Source of the DNA: Anaerosolibacter carboniphilus | Lineage (GTDB): Bacteria > Bacillota > Clostridia > Peptostreptococcales > Thermotaleaceae | Reading direction: 5' to 3' | Length of the DNA: 64,000 bases | Assembly: GCF_014205875.1 (NCBI RefSeq) | Contig: NZ_JACHEN010000008.1 | Location: forward strand, 62,001-126,000 | Shown: piece by piece, positions 50,109 to 61,495 of the stretch | Layout of the letters: every line of letters begins with the position of its first letter | How positions within the stretch are numbered: the first letter of the stretch is position 1 | Notes under the pieces: model-generated | Seen by the model: only the letters and a program-made list of their open reading frames with translations | What the model was told of the DNA's origin: nothing | The model's database searches: none | Program-made: the position numbers and the translations under genes

Positions 50109-50858
50109 CTAATGTTCGGTATAATCAACAATTTTATTTCTATCCTTGTCATATTCATAAGTGGCGACACGGGCGCTTTCTTTGTCATAGATATATACAG
50201 TGATATTTTTGTTAAATTGTTTTTCGATTTCTTCGCATATCTCTAAGATAAATTCACGGAAATCTGCGCGGTCACGATCTTTCCAATTCTTAGAGGAACG
50301 ATAAAAATCTACATCCATTCGTACACGAATATCTCCATCGGAAGATTGAGTCAAGCGGTATTCAAATTCCATGTCCACATCATCATCATGATAACGATCG
50401 TAGTCTTCTTCTAAAATTTCCTCTACACGATCTAATGCAGAGCTGGAAGAAAGATTATCACTAGAACTGGTTCCTTCTCTGTACATAGACAATTCCAGCT
50501 CCTTTAACTGTAATTGATACTTTAAATCGTTAATTTCTTTATTTTTGCGATCTAGATCATATTTTAAAGTGCTTAGTGTAACGCCGCTATTCGAGGATGT
50601 TAGAGTCATGGTTTTTGTTTTGTCATTCCATTTCCTGTCGAAACCAAGGCTGTCGGCTATGTCCTCAACAGGGACATAAGTACGATCGTTATAGATAAAA
50701 GGACTACTGGAGAAGGTCAAAGCCCTCCCATCCACATTGACTTTAATATCATAAAACCATGCGACGATGGTTTGGCCAACGCTTTTACCAAAACCCAAGG
50801 ATGTACTAAAGAGAAACATCAATAGAATCATCCCAAGGATGGTTAATCTCTTTTTCAT
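50109..50858 (-). CDS. Secreted protein with copper-amine-oxidase-N-like domain
   Basis: 249 residues, the only minus-strand gene in this half. Signal peptide (LTILGMILLMFLFSTSLGFG), a CuAO_N1-like stalk domain (about 38-92; VNVDGRALTFSSSPFIYNDR, TYVPVEDIADSLGF), a coiled-coil segment (about 100-125; DLDRKNKEINDLKYQLQLKE), a Ser-rich hinge and a C-terminal domain with FREFILEICEEIEKQF. CuAO_N1 domains in clostridia are wall-associated modules, not oxidases. The start is preceded by GGAGGTGCATAT on its strand. Function unknown. Confidence 0.75.
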   Translation of the reverse strand: MKKRLTILGMILLMFLFSTSLGFGKSVGQTIVAWFYDIKVNVDGRALTFSSSPFIYNDRTYVPVEDIADSLGFDRKWNDKTKTMTLTSSNSGVTLSTLKYDLDRKNKEINDLKYQLQLKELELSMYREGTSSSDNLSSSSALDRVEEILEEDYDRYHDDDVDMEFEYRLTQSSDGDIRVRMDVDFYRSSKNWKDRDRADFREFILEICEEIEKQFNKNITVYIYDKESARVATYEYDKDRNKIVDYTEH

Positions 50859-51137
50859 ATATGCACCTCCAAAATTTTCCCATTTTATGCTTCTATTGTA
50901 TCACAAAAAAAGGGGACCTCTCAATAAAAATGAAAAAAAGAAAAAAATAGGAAAAAAGTAGGGATTTTGTAGAAAAATGATAGATTCATTAATGACAAGA
51001 AAAGGAGGAGGTGTTACGATAAAACTAAAGATAAAAAAAGATGAAGAAAATCATGGTAATTGCAATAATGTTTAAAATCTATGGCGTATTATGCCGATAT
51101 CATTTTTAGACTATTATCGACATGTGGGGGGATTGTT

Positions 51138-54100
51138 TTGACAAAAAGAATAATGATGTATGTACTTATTTTCACGCTAGTTTTTACCACGATACCTGTG
51201 CAAAACATATGGGCAAGTACGACGGTGAATAAGGTAGACTTGTTTACGACGGCAGCAACAGATCAATCTGGTGTGACGATTGAAAAGGGTAAGAAGAATA
51301 TCAACTACACCATTCAGCAAATCCTCTTTACGGTAGGGTCAGGTTATAACCTTCAATCGACAAGTTATTTAAATAATGTGAAAGTATATGGAGATAGTGA
51401 AGATGAGACCTATAAGTTTGATATAACCGCTGCAAGCGGACAACTGTTATTGAAGTTAAAAACGGGCACTGACGGAACATCACCTTACCAATTGAAGAAG
51501 CATACGTTATATCGTATTGTCATCCCTGAGGGATTGTTTGGCAAGACCGATGGATCAGAAGTGAATATGGGAGAAAACTTTACCTTTGTAACCAATGCAG
51601 GGTCTTCCGGCAGCGATATCATCGCAAACAATACACCTGCCAACAATCAGAACGGCGTGGATTATACAGCGGGTACGTTAAGTTTTACGTTTGTATATAA
51701 CATTGCTTTCACTGATCAAAGCCATCTAGGCGAGTACATAAGCATTGAGACGAAGGATCTGACGAATGGAAGTGCAGGTTACGTTCAGGAAGACTTAAGT
51801 GGGTTTAATATTCAGATTACTGGGAAAAAGCTGGAGATAGCATCAAAGGATGGCAAACTCAAGGATCTTAGTGAATACAGGGTGCAGTTAAAAGAAAAAA
51901 CAGTGCTTCTAGCAAACAATCCAGACGCAGATGCCAAGATTTATAATGATGTCATCAATGTTATTTTCTATACCAACAATATTGTGGAGAGCACAAGCCC
52001 TTTAAACAATGCAGTCAATGTTGGTCTGGAACCCAAGATTTCGTTTACATTTAAAGATCTAGTGGTCGGGAGCTTAAGCAATATTAAGCTGAATGAAGTT
52101 GTTTCAGGGTCAGAAGTTCCTGCTGCTGTAAGCTTGTCCAATGACAGCAAGACATTGTATGTGGCGATACAGGGAGAGAATATACTGAAAAAGGATACGA
52201 GTTATAGAGTAACGATACCCGTCAATACGTTTACTTTAAGTGGCACCTCAGTCGCGAATAAGACAAATATTGTATTGTCGTTTAAAACCGGAACGCAAGG
52301 AGAGAGTCCAACAGCATCGGCCTATGGCTCCAATGAGAACTTCTCCGATAACATACGAGATATTAACAGCACACAGCTTTCAGAAAACGGATATATTTAT
52401 ATAAAGATGGACCGACCTGTCCAGTGGGATAAAGACTGGTCAGGAGATGGAAAAAAGACAGCTCGTATCAATCAAGTAGAACTATTCAAGATGCCGGCAG
52501 TAGACCCTACGGATCCAGATGCCAAAGCCTTTGGAAAAAATGGGGTACAATATGATAAGAAGTTTTGGTATATGAAAGACGGAGGCACCTTCAAACTGGC
52601 CACGACACCCGATGATGGGGCAACTGTAGCAGCTTCTGTCTATTACAAAGAAGAAATGGCAGTGGAAAGCATAGATATAGTGGGTACGAACAAAAACATT
52701 TTAAGAGTGAAACCAAAGTTCCCTTTATTAAGTTTGAACCAGTACCAGTTACGAATCAATGGAGAAATGATAGAGGATGCATACGGTGTCAATGGATCGG
52801 GGTATATTGATTTTTATTTCTGGGCAAAAGGGAATTCAGAAAATGCGATCTCATCTTGGGGATTCTCAGATACTACTTCCTTTACCTCTGAAATTGTCAG
52901 TACTTCGCCGCATGTTAAGCAGAGGGTTCATGGGACCACAAGATACTCTCCCAATAAGCCCATTAAGATAAGCATGGGGGCAGAACTGATTCCATCGGCC
53001 CAAACGGGTAAGGTGGTCAGCAATGCTTATCAGAACAGTGCCCTTGGTAATATATTATTAAGACCTTCAAACTATTCAGAAGGATCCATCACCATCGGAA
53101 CAACTTTATTGGATGCACCGACTATCGAATTAGATACAACGGTACAATTTAAACTAAATGAAGATATTAATCCTAAAGGTGACACTATAAATTGGATTAT
53201 AAAAAATGCAAACATTGCTACGATAGATACAAATGGAAGGGTCAAGGGAATTGCCAAAGGTCAAACACAAATCTTAGCTTTGGATGGAGAAGGAAACACT
53301 TTGACCACGGTCAATGTAACCATACAGGAAGGAACCTTGGGCATTGGAAAGATCAAGATCATCTATGAAGAAACCAACAGTGGCAAACAAACCCTAGTAT
53401 ATTTATATCCAAACCAGGAACTGATCAGCGGTATGAGCTATAAGCTTTTTCTTCCAGGAGATGTATTTCAAACAAGGGGAAAAACATATGCCCCAGCCCG
53501 GGAAATCGAGTTGGTGGTAAGCGGAGATACAAGCAGTGATCCGACGATTCAGACCATCGAGAATGGTACGGTATCCATTGAGGATCTATTGAATAAGACA
53601 GAGCATACCTTCTTGATCAAAGGATATAATTTTAGGAAAGATATCAACCAAGTTATTCTGAAATCAAATAAAAATTCAGAAGAAATACCCATTGCAGCGT
53701 CTTATGTGAATTTTGTGGGTACAGACCAACTGAAAGTCACCATCAAAGATACATCCAAGGCATCCCTTGTCAGCAGAGCCGGAGGAGATGACTATACCGT
53801 TATCGTAATATTCAAAGATGGTGATCGTGCCGAGTCACCTTCGGGCGTGTACTTCAAAACCCTGACTATGGGGATACCTTCTGTCGTTGCAAAATATCCC
53901 GATCAGAATGGCACTTACGACGAGCAGAGTCTAACCCATACCGTAAATGATAGCTTTACCAGCGGCAAGTATTTCCTAAGGGTGACCTTTAGTGATCCGG
54001 ATGGCACCTTGACCTTTAATGGTGTTACAGGCTTAAATAATATCATCAATTCCAGTGTTGTTTCCGTGGGAAGTACCACATCCATGATTGATGTAGACTT

Positions 54101-55205
54101 TGTCAATCAGATATTGAATATGGGAGATTATAATAGAAACAATGCGATTTATAAATATCTGCTTATCAAAAATACGAGCAATAAGCAAGCAACCCTCTAT
54201 ATTCCAGTAAAAGCATTAAGATCCCAGACGACTTATCAGGTAACCTTAAGACCTGGGATTGTAGCAAGCAATGCTGGAAGTAACGAGGAAATCAGCTATC
54301 AGTTTGGCACCAAGTCCATGCCCTATATTGATAAGGTAAGCATTGGAACGGTACCAGAAAAATACGATGTGGATGAGCCGATCCTTCTTGAAGGAGATTT
54401 CTTTGACAGCAGTACCATTCAGGTGTATTTTAATGATATAGCTGCCTACGAAGTGAATGTAAAAGAGAGGACAAACAGTGACGGAACGAAGGCAAGTTAT
54501 TTGGAGGTTTATCTGCCAAGAGGAAAGAACAAGCTTTCACCAGGTGTCTATGATATCAAGATTTCAAATAGTGATAATGATCAATACATAGAATATGGTG
54601 CGCTGAGCGTTGTAAATGCAGGAAATGTACGAGATATACCCAATGAAGATTATCGATATAAGGATGAGATACGACAAGGGGATGTCAAAGCCAGTACGAA
54701 AGTCAGTCAAGACACACTACATATGGAATCCAGATATAGAGGCGAAGCCTATGTGGTCATGGATCTAGATGAGATGATGGGAACCGAGGTAAGGGTAAGA
54801 AAGATTACTTACGGAGGAGACAAAAAATATAAGATTGGAATCCTTGAAACAAAATCCAAATGGGCTGATATTGCCCTCCATGGACTAACGTTGGATCCAA
54901 ATGCTGATGGGGAGATGATCACCGTAGCTTTGGGCAGGACAGAACCCGTGGTGGCCCAAGCCCTTCAGAAAAAGATAAAGGGCACGGTAAAATCAGATTG
55001 GATTCAAGTAACGGGTGAAAACTTCAAAATATCCAGTGTGACTTTATCAATACCTTATAAAAATTCTGATGGGAAGCATTTAAAGGTATACAGATATGAT
55101 GAAGACACAAGGAGCCTTTACGAAATAAATGGAACAGTGGATCTGGTAAATGGAAAAGTGAAGATAGCAAGCAGTGAACCAGGAATCTTTGTCGTTGTAG
55201 AATAG
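51138..55205 (+). CDS. Giant surface protein with Ig-like, Big_2 and IPT/TIG-type domains
   Basis: About 1355 residues. Signal peptide MMYVLIFTLVFTTIPVQNIWA, then repeated SbsA/Big_5-type Ig-like domains (e.g. SPLNNAVNVGLEPKISFTFK near 310), a Big_2 module (VKGIAKGQTQILALDGEGNT near 720) and TIG-like domains (NKTEHTFLIKGYNFRKDINQ near 835; YDVDEPILLEGDFFDSSTI near 1080). TTG 51138 is chosen because GGGGGG lies 6 nt upstream and the signal peptide then begins properly; the ATG 51081 has no ribosome site. No enzymatic domain is visible. First of a run of four related secreted-protein genes. Confidence 0.8.
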   Translation: MTKRIMMYVLIFTLVFTTIPVQNIWASTTVNKVDLFTTAATDQSGVTIEKGKKNINYTIQQILFTVGSGYNLQSTSYLNNVKVYGDSEDETYKFDITAASGQLLLKLKTGTDGTSPYQLKKHTLYRIVIPEGLFGKTDGSEVNMGENFTFVTNAGSSGSDIIANNTPANNQNGVDYTAGTLSFTFVYNIAFTDQSHLGEYISIETKDLTNGSAGYVQEDLSGFNIQITGKKLEIASKDGKLKDLSEYRVQLKEKTVLLANNPDADAKIYNDVINVIFYTNNIVESTSPLNNAVNVGLEPKISFTFKDLVVGSLSNIKLNEVVSGSEVPAAVSLSNDSKTLYVAIQGENILKKDTSYRVTIPVNTFTLSGTSVANKTNIVLSFKTGTQGESPTASAYGSNENFSDNIRDINSTQLSENGYIYIKMDRPVQWDKDWSGDGKKTARINQVELFKMPAVDPTDPDAKAFGKNGVQYDKKFWYMKDGGTFKLATTPDDGATVAASVYYKEEMAVESIDIVGTNKNILRVKPKFPLLSLNQYQLRINGEMIEDAYGVNGSGYIDFYFWAKGNSENAISSWGFSDTTSFTSEIVSTSPHVKQRVHGTTRYSPNKPIKISMGAELIPSAQTGKVVSNAYQNSALGNILLRPSNYSEGSITIGTTLLDAPTIELDTTVQFKLNEDINPKGDTINWIIKNANIATIDTNGRVKGIAKGQTQILALDGEGNTLTTVNVTIQEGTLGIGKIKIIYEETNSGKQTLVYLYPNQELISGMSYKLFLPGDVFQTRGKTYAPAREIELVVSGDTSSDPTIQTIENGTVSIEDLLNKTEHTFLIKGYNFRKDINQVILKSNKNSEEIPIAASYVNFVGTDQLKVTIKDTSKASLVSRAGGDDYTVIVIFKDGDRAESPSGVYFKTLTMGIPSVVAKYPDQNGTYDEQSLTHTVNDSFTSGKYFLRVTFSDPDGTLTFNGVTGLNNIINSSVVSVGSTTSMIDVDFVNQILNMGDYNRNNAIYKYLLIKNTSNKQATLYIPVKALRSQTTYQVTLRPGIVASNAGSNEEISYQFGTKSMPYIDKVSIGTVPEKYDVDEPILLEGDFFDSSTIQVYFNDIAAYEVNVKERTNSDGTKASYLEVYLPRGKNKLSPGVYDIKISNSDNDQYIEYGALSVVNAGNVRDIPNEDYRYKDEIRQGDVKASTKVSQDTLHMESRYRGEAYVVMDLDEMMGTEVRVRKITYGGDKKYKIGILETKSKWADIALHGLTLDPNADGEMITVALGRTEPVVAQALQKKIKGTVKSDWIQVTGENFKISSVTLSIPYKNSDGKHLKVYRYDEDTRSLYEINGTVDLVNGKVKIASSEPGIFVVVE

Positions 55206-55232
55206 GATATGGAAAGGTGGTGCTTCTGAAAC

Positions 55233-58200
55233 ATGATTAGAAAAAAGAGTTATAAGATCATTTCTTTTCTGATGGTATTTTTGATGATCTTCGTCATGTT
55301 GCCATGGGGAGATATACAGGTGTTTGCGGCTGGTGAGGATGCCATCGTAGACAAGATTGCGATCAATAAAGTTTTTGATAAAACCAATAGCAGGATCACC
55401 CAATTTGACATCGAGATTTACGGACAACAGATGAAGGGGGCCAACATCGTTTTAAAAGGGAGACTTTCAACCTTTACTTTGCCAGCTCCCACGTTGGACG
55501 CCTATTATTCATACAGCTTAACCGCTGCGCAATTACAAGAACTCAATAATAATAATGATAAAGTCTTTACGAAACTAAATGTGGCAGGACAGGATTTCAC
55601 CATGGATGAAAGTGAAACCATGCCCCAGATTACAAGCATTTATCCCAGGGAGTTAAAGAAAGTTTCACCCGGTAACACGACAGCGATCACAGGGATAAAA
55701 CTGGATACCATCGCAGCCAACAGTACTGGAGCCACGAAGGTTAGCGGCAGTTCAGGCACAGTAAAAATGAGCATTGAGGGAAATGTTGAGACAAAGGTAA
55801 CCATAGTGAATGAGAATAGTGCCACATTGGAGTTGGTTGATGGGATAGAGGGCGCAAAGCGGATTGTATTCTCATTAAATACAACCATTAGCGGCAAACC
55901 TGTAAATATCACCCATCTCTATGAAGATCAAATTACCGTCGTAGGACAAATAAAGGTAACAGACCCCAAGATTATTCCCAATATAGGATCACAGGGAACA
56001 ACGGTAGAAATTACCGGGGGCAGCATGAGTGACTATAGTGTGTTCTTTCTTCCTAAAAATGCATCAGTAGACCAGTATTTATATGAATACATGGGAAGGG
56101 ATACAGCGCGATACAGCACGACGCCGAATTTATTGAGCACGAAAGTGCCAACCAATACAAAAATCACCGCAGGAACTTACAAAGTAGTATTGACGAATCT
56201 CATCACGGGAAGTTTTAGTTCAGGTGCTGATTTGTCCAGCAAAGTTTTTGCTTATCAGTATATTGGAGATTTTGTGGTGGTTGGGGATACGGATAGAGCA
56301 TCGATAAAGTATGCTACACCGAATGTGGCAACCAACGAAGTGCCTAAGGAAATTCAAATTACAGGGTTGAACTTCAATGAGGTCAATATCCCAGGATTAG
56401 ATAAAACAAACAAGATTGTATTTGATAAAAGCGAAATAACCAGCAGTGATTTTTCTGAAGAGCTGAAGGTTGAAAAAAATTTAACAACGTCGATTGATTA
56501 CAAACTGAGTGAAACGACGACTGAAAAAATTAATGCCATCGAAAGAAGCTTTAAAGGGTGGATCGTAGGATCCCTACAATTCACTGAAAATACAAAACAA
56601 AATCTGAATACAGAAATAGGCGGAAATGACGATTTCTTTGTAAAAACTCCCATCGTTGGGGAAGAGGCTTTAAATACACTGCAAGACATCGTCATAGAGA
56701 TTACCACGATTCTACATACAGAAGGTGGAGAAGAATATATCTTTGTAGAGAAAGTGATTAAATCCAAAGGTTTTCAGTATGAGAAAAGTGAGACACTGCC
56801 AACGATCATAGAGGTAATTCCATCCAAAATTCAGGTTGAGAAAGTCGATGACAGCGGTAACTATAAAATACCCAAGGAAATTGTCATAGGGATTTCTGGA
56901 AAAGATTTTATGGTTACAAAATATACAGAGGGTGGTACGGACAAGCTGAATTATCCTGAGATCAACTTAGGTGGCGTTATCAAAATTAAAAAGACGGGAG
57001 TATCTGTCTATGTCAATTCCGTTGTGAACGATGATGCAACGCTGGAAGTTTTGAATAATGGAAAACTTGTAGACGGGTCTCCCGGAAATGAAACAGGAAC
57101 CTATATTGTCATCAAGCTTCCTGCAGATTTGTTGATCAATACAAGCAATGTAGGGATTCCATTAAACATTGAAATAAAAAATCCAAAGAAGAATTCGGAA
57201 CAAATGGGTGGTGCCCGGGTGGGTGAAGGGATGATTTCCTTCGTGCTTTCCAATGACCCTGTAACCATTACAGAGGTGAAGCCCAATGTGGTGGCAACCA
57301 ACAGTAAGGAAAAGGTGACCATCACCGGAAAGAATTTCAAAGATGGCGTGCAGGTAATCATAGACGGGAAGAAAGTGCAGACCATCACCAGAAGGGGAGA
57401 CGGTGAGGAAATCACCTTCAATGCTCCTGAGAATCGAGAAGTACGTACTTATATTATGGTGATCAATCCCGATGGGGGTATGGATTCCAAACCTTTTACA
57501 TATGTAAAAACCTATACATCTCCAAAGATCACGGATTTTTCACCCAAAAAAGGAACCAAAGATACATTGATGATTATAACCGGTGAAAACTTCTTATTAC
57601 CAGACCCTACGGCATCTCTTCTCGATGTAGATAGATTGGTAGGAACGAAGGTACTATTGGAAGGTGATGATGTAAACAGCTATATTATGAATTCAGCGGG
57701 GCGAATCGTATTCAAGAGTATTGCCAGTCAAGGTTTTGACATAACAAAGAATCGTCCGTTATTTGAGGTCGTTACGGAGACCAGCAATGGACAACAAAAA
57801 CTAGCAGCGGCTGAATATTATAATAGCGTGCTGTTAAATACACAAGAGGATGGAACAGGCAATTTTTATGCAATTGCTGTAAAGGCAGATGGCACAATCA
57901 CCATATCGAATCCTGCTCTAAAAGAAACCTACACCCTATATCTCGATGACGATGATAATATGAAAGCAAAGAATAGCAGCGGTACTGTCTATACACTGGA
58001 AGTTGCAAATGATGGTCATTCCATTACATTGGATAATGGAACGCCCACAACGTTACATTTACTAACACCTTATACGGTAACTGGTGGAAAGATTACAGGT
58101 CATAGGGCGAAGGTTATGGGATTAAATCAAATCCAAGTGACCATTCCAAAACTTCTTCGTGGAGACGGTTACTATGACGTAACTGTAATGAATCCGGATA

Positions 58201-61200
58201 CAAATAAGGATACGCGATTGAATGAAAATGGTTTCCTCTATAGGGATCAACCTCAAAGCAATCCCATGATTATCGGAGACCTAGACCCTAAGGAAGGCTC
58301 TACTGATGGAGGTTACCAGGTAACCATCAGGGGAAGCGGCTTTGAAGACAACGGTGTATCCAAAACAGAGGTAATCATCAATGGTGTCCGTGTAGACTCC
58401 AAAAATGCGCAGATCAGTTCAGATGGTACATCTATTGTCTTCGTGATGCCTGCCTATCCTGGGGATCTGAGCAAAGACCTAGGGGTCGACAAGCTTACGG
58501 TTCCAGTAGTCGTTGTAAACCCTGACGGCGGCAGTGCAGCGAAGACCGATGGATTTACATATATGGTTCCCAAGAGTCATCCTAAAATCCATCGCATTCT
58601 TCCGACAGAGGGTAGTGCAGCAGGGGGAGAGATCTTAGAAATATTTGGAGAAGATTTCAGATTATTTGAGCCCTACACTGGCGATGTCAACAACATTGAA
58701 ATATGGAAAGAATTGAATGGCGATGGCGAATGGACAAACTACGTAGGGAAAAGTGCCCAATATCTTTTGGAAACCGTGTTTAACAATGATCGTAACCTCT
58801 ACGAAAGCAGAGTTTATCCCGTTATTCCAAAGGTTTATTTTGGAGAAAAAAGAGCTAAGGTATTGGAATTTTCAACGAACTATCTAAAAGTAGAAATCCC
58901 AGCAGGGAAAGATGGCAGTGTGGATCTGTATGTTGTCAATAACGATGCCGGAATTTCAAATAAGCTGAAGTTTACTTATAAAAGCTCAAATCCTAAGATC
59001 AACAAGATTGTACCAGCAGAAGGAAAGAAACAGGGAAATGACAGAATTGAAATCACGGGCAGTGGATTTGTGCAAAGTGATCTGAAAGTGTACCGATTAG
59101 AAAACGGAAGTATTGCTTTAAACGATGAAACTATGCAGTTGGTACGTTTCGGAAGTATTACCAATAAGAATATTGAAAGAAACAAAGAAAATTCAGGACT
59201 GATTACCAGCAGCCGTACGACAGTAAGGTTAGAAGGCAATTTGACCGTGGAATATAATGGTACGGACCATGAAGTAACCGTTGCGATTACGGAAGGAACC
59301 AATACCTATCGACGAACTTTCCCATACAACAACGAAACCCTATTTGTTCCAGTCAATCTTCTGCTCCATACAAGCAATAGCTCCAATTATGGCGGATTTG
59401 AATGGATCAAGCTGGAAGTGGCCAGTGAGGTTGGAAATTCTGGTTTGAGATTGTTGGTAGAGAGAGGATATGCACCAGCGGTCGAAACGGTCAGCGCCAA
59501 TCAGTTGATCGTCAATACGCCGTCCTATCATACCATTGGACAAGTAGACGTAACTGTAATTAATGCTGATGGCGGAGAGGCAAAGGGGAAATTTACCTAT
59601 AAGAATCCAGACAGCAAGCCTACCATTACCAATGTTACCAAGGATGGAAGAGATCCTGTGACAGAGAGTGGCGTGAGAATTCTTCGGATGACCTATAAAG
59701 GTGGGAATATTGTATCGGTTTTAGGCAGCGATTTTAGAGAAAATGCAGTGATTCAGATTGGAGACTTATTGACGATCAATAAAGACAAGATTACCTATCA
59801 GCTTCCAGGAAAGCTCACCTTTACGATGCCCAAGGTGGATGAAAAAGTAGTTGGGCAGCGGTATCGTGTGGTGGTGATCAATGAAGATGGCGGAACGGCA
59901 GCCTCTGATGAAGCAGATCCTAAAATCTACATTGAATTCATCAAAGGAGAAACGGCACCGGCCATCGAAGAAATAACACCTTCTCAAGGGCCTGCCAGCG
60001 GTGGGACGGAAGTAACCATTCGAGGAAAGGACTTCAGAGAAGGATTATTGGTACTCTTTGATGATGTTCGTGTTCCGGCTGCAGATGTGAAGGTGATCGA
60101 CTATAAGACCATCAAGGTGAAAACACCTCCCCATGCACCAGGAAAAGTTAACGTAAAGGTAGAAAATCCTGATGGAGAACTCTCGGATCCCAATGGTGAA
60201 TTTACTTACTTAAGTACACCTACAGTGGTGGCTGTCGTTGATCCGGCTGACCCTACGGAGACGGCTAGAATCAGTACGATTTCTATCTTAGGCGGACAGG
60301 AGATTAAATTAAAAGGTTCTGGATATTATGAAGGGGCCAGAGTCGTATTTAATCCAGTATTGGAGGAAGTGAAAGGGGATACGACGACAGGGGATATCAT
60401 TTATATCAGTGGCAAGCCCTATATTTTGAAGGAAGGTACAGCGGGAACCAGTGTAAAGATTATTGATGGGGAAACCCTTACAGTGATAACACCACCAGGG
60501 AAAAAGGATACGGGTGGATTAATCGTTATCAATGCAGACGGGGGTGCCAGCAATATCTATGGAGATATCAAGTATGGAGTGCCAGAAGTTGCAGCACCCA
60601 GCGGTGTGGTTGCCGAATTGGTGTACGACCGCTATATCAAAATCAATTGGAATGCTGTAACCGATGCAGTAGAATATGAAATCTATGTGGTCGTTGACGA
60701 TAATATGCAGGAACTCATCGGTACAACAGAATTAACCTCCTTTGTATATCAAGACTTGGAGAAAAATACCCGTTATAAATTTATTGTAAAGGCCCTTGGA
60801 GAGTTTGGATTATCCAAGGCATCTAACACCAGTAATACGGTGAAGACGGGCAGCAAGGTAGGCCCTCCTGATACAGACGGCGGTCTTGAAGAAAAGACCA
60901 AGCAGGAAAAGAAGGGCGATCGGGCAGAAGTCACCATTGGGACAAAGGAAGATAGAAAAAAAGATTTTACCATTGACTTAACAACGGGGACGCTGGCAGG
61001 AAGCAAAGATGTTGTCATCAGTATACCTGCTGCTGTTGTAGCAGATGCAGGTACAGGCAGCGTGATTGTCAATGGAAAAGATTTTAGAATCAAGTTTAAT
61101 CCAAATGCTTTCTTCAATGACACAGTAAAGGAAAATCAAAAAGAAAAAGATGCCGGTGTGCGTATAGAAATTTCGCCGGTTGTAGACAACAGCAGTGCAA

Positions 61201-61490
61201 CCACCAGCAATGCCCAGACGGTGTCCTCCACGGCGTATGTAATCAAGGCCGCGGTATTTGTGGGCAAAGAGCATACGGAAATCGAATATATACGTTCATC
61301 TATCCAAGTTACATTGGATGTAGACAGGGCGAAAGCGGATATGAGGAAACTGACATCCTTCAACCTGAACAGATACGACAATGATAGCGGCAAATGGATG
61401 ACAATTGCCAGTGGAAATGGAGACAGTATGGCGATTACAGCATTGACAGACAGACTAGGGAAATTTGTAATTACGGGGACGAGGAGGTAG
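55233..61490 (+). CDS. Giant multi-IPT/TIG-domain surface protein
   Basis: 2085 residues, secreted (IISFLMVFLMIFVMLPWGDI; cleavage near 33). At least seven IPT/TIG domains can be counted by the recurring start P-I-PxxGxxxGG and xITGxxF, e.g. ITDFSPKKGTKDTLMIITGE, IHRILPTEGSAAGGEILEIF, IEEITPSQGPASGGTEVTIR, each ending in VxNPDGG. A fibronectin III domain (about 1785-1875; IKINWNAVTDAVEYEIYV, NTRYKFIVKALGEFGLS) and a C-terminal beta domain of about 170 residues follow. No SLH or sortase motif was seen, so attachment is unclear. It is 27 nt after the previous gene, probably one operon. Confidence 0.85.
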   Translation: MIRKKSYKIISFLMVFLMIFVMLPWGDIQVFAAGEDAIVDKIAINKVFDKTNSRITQFDIEIYGQQMKGANIVLKGRLSTFTLPAPTLDAYYSYSLTAAQLQELNNNNDKVFTKLNVAGQDFTMDESETMPQITSIYPRELKKVSPGNTTAITGIKLDTIAANSTGATKVSGSSGTVKMSIEGNVETKVTIVNENSATLELVDGIEGAKRIVFSLNTTISGKPVNITHLYEDQITVVGQIKVTDPKIIPNIGSQGTTVEITGGSMSDYSVFFLPKNASVDQYLYEYMGRDTARYSTTPNLLSTKVPTNTKITAGTYKVVLTNLITGSFSSGADLSSKVFAYQYIGDFVVVGDTDRASIKYATPNVATNEVPKEIQITGLNFNEVNIPGLDKTNKIVFDKSEITSSDFSEELKVEKNLTTSIDYKLSETTTEKINAIERSFKGWIVGSLQFTENTKQNLNTEIGGNDDFFVKTPIVGEEALNTLQDIVIEITTILHTEGGEEYIFVEKVIKSKGFQYEKSETLPTIIEVIPSKIQVEKVDDSGNYKIPKEIVIGISGKDFMVTKYTEGGTDKLNYPEINLGGVIKIKKTGVSVYVNSVVNDDATLEVLNNGKLVDGSPGNETGTYIVIKLPADLLINTSNVGIPLNIEIKNPKKNSEQMGGARVGEGMISFVLSNDPVTITEVKPNVVATNSKEKVTITGKNFKDGVQVIIDGKKVQTITRRGDGEEITFNAPENREVRTYIMVINPDGGMDSKPFTYVKTYTSPKITDFSPKKGTKDTLMIITGENFLLPDPTASLLDVDRLVGTKVLLEGDDVNSYIMNSAGRIVFKSIASQGFDITKNRPLFEVVTETSNGQQKLAAAEYYNSVLLNTQEDGTGNFYAIAVKADGTITISNPALKETYTLYLDDDDNMKAKNSSGTVYTLEVANDGHSITLDNGTPTTLHLLTPYTVTGGKITGHRAKVMGLNQIQVTIPKLLRGDGYYDVTVMNPDTNKDTRLNENGFLYRDQPQSNPMIIGDLDPKEGSTDGGYQVTIRGSGFEDNGVSKTEVIINGVRVDSKNAQISSDGTSIVFVMPAYPGDLSKDLGVDKLTVPVVVVNPDGGSAAKTDGFTYMVPKSHPKIHRILPTEGSAAGGEILEIFGEDFRLFEPYTGDVNNIEIWKELNGDGEWTNYVGKSAQYLLETVFNNDRNLYESRVYPVIPKVYFGEKRAKVLEFSTNYLKVEIPAGKDGSVDLYVVNNDAGISNKLKFTYKSSNPKINKIVPAEGKKQGNDRIEITGSGFVQSDLKVYRLENGSIALNDETMQLVRFGSITNKNIERNKENSGLITSSRTTVRLEGNLTVEYNGTDHEVTVAITEGTNTYRRTFPYNNETLFVPVNLLLHTSNSSNYGGFEWIKLEVASEVGNSGLRLLVERGYAPAVETVSANQLIVNTPSYHTIGQVDVTVINADGGEAKGKFTYKNPDSKPTITNVTKDGRDPVTESGVRILRMTYKGGNIVSVLGSDFRENAVIQIGDLLTINKDKITYQLPGKLTFTMPKVDEKVVGQRYRVVVINEDGGTAASDEADPKIYIEFIKGETAPAIEEITPSQGPASGGTEVTIRGKDFREGLLVLFDDVRVPAADVKVIDYKTIKVKTPPHAPGKVNVKVENPDGELSDPNGEFTYLSTPTVVAVVDPADPTETARISTISILGGQEIKLKGSGYYEGARVVFNPVLEEVKGDTTTGDIIYISGKPYILKEGTAGTSVKIIDGETLTVITPPGKKDTGGLIVINADGGASNIYGDIKYGVPEVAAPSGVVAELVYDRYIKINWNAVTDAVEYEIYVVVDDNMQELIGTTELTSFVYQDLEKNTRYKFIVKALGEFGLSKASNTSNTVKTGSKVGPPDTDGGLEEKTKQEKKGDRAEVTIGTKEDRKKDFTIDLTTGTLAGSKDVVISIPAAVVADAGTGSVIVNGKDFRIKFNPNAFFNDTVKENQKEKDAGVRIEISPVVDNSSATTSNAQTVSSTAYVIKAAVFVGKEHTEIEYIRSSIQVTLDVDRAKADMRKLTSFNLNRYDNDSGKWMTIASGNGDSMAITALTDRLGKFVITGTRR

Positions 61491-61495
61491 TGAAA

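Noticed and set aside
51041-51109. 22-codon hydrophobic ORF (MKKIMVIAIMFKIYGVL...) before the first giant surface protein
   Set aside because: The nearest GGAGGAGG is about 27 nt away, too far, and the sequence could be chance; an overlapping 32-codon frame at 50977 is equally weak.
61394-61495. Upstream extension of the 61496 gene
   Set aside because: It lies entirely within the end of the TIG-protein gene in another frame, and the GAGGAGG plus signal peptide place the start at 61496.
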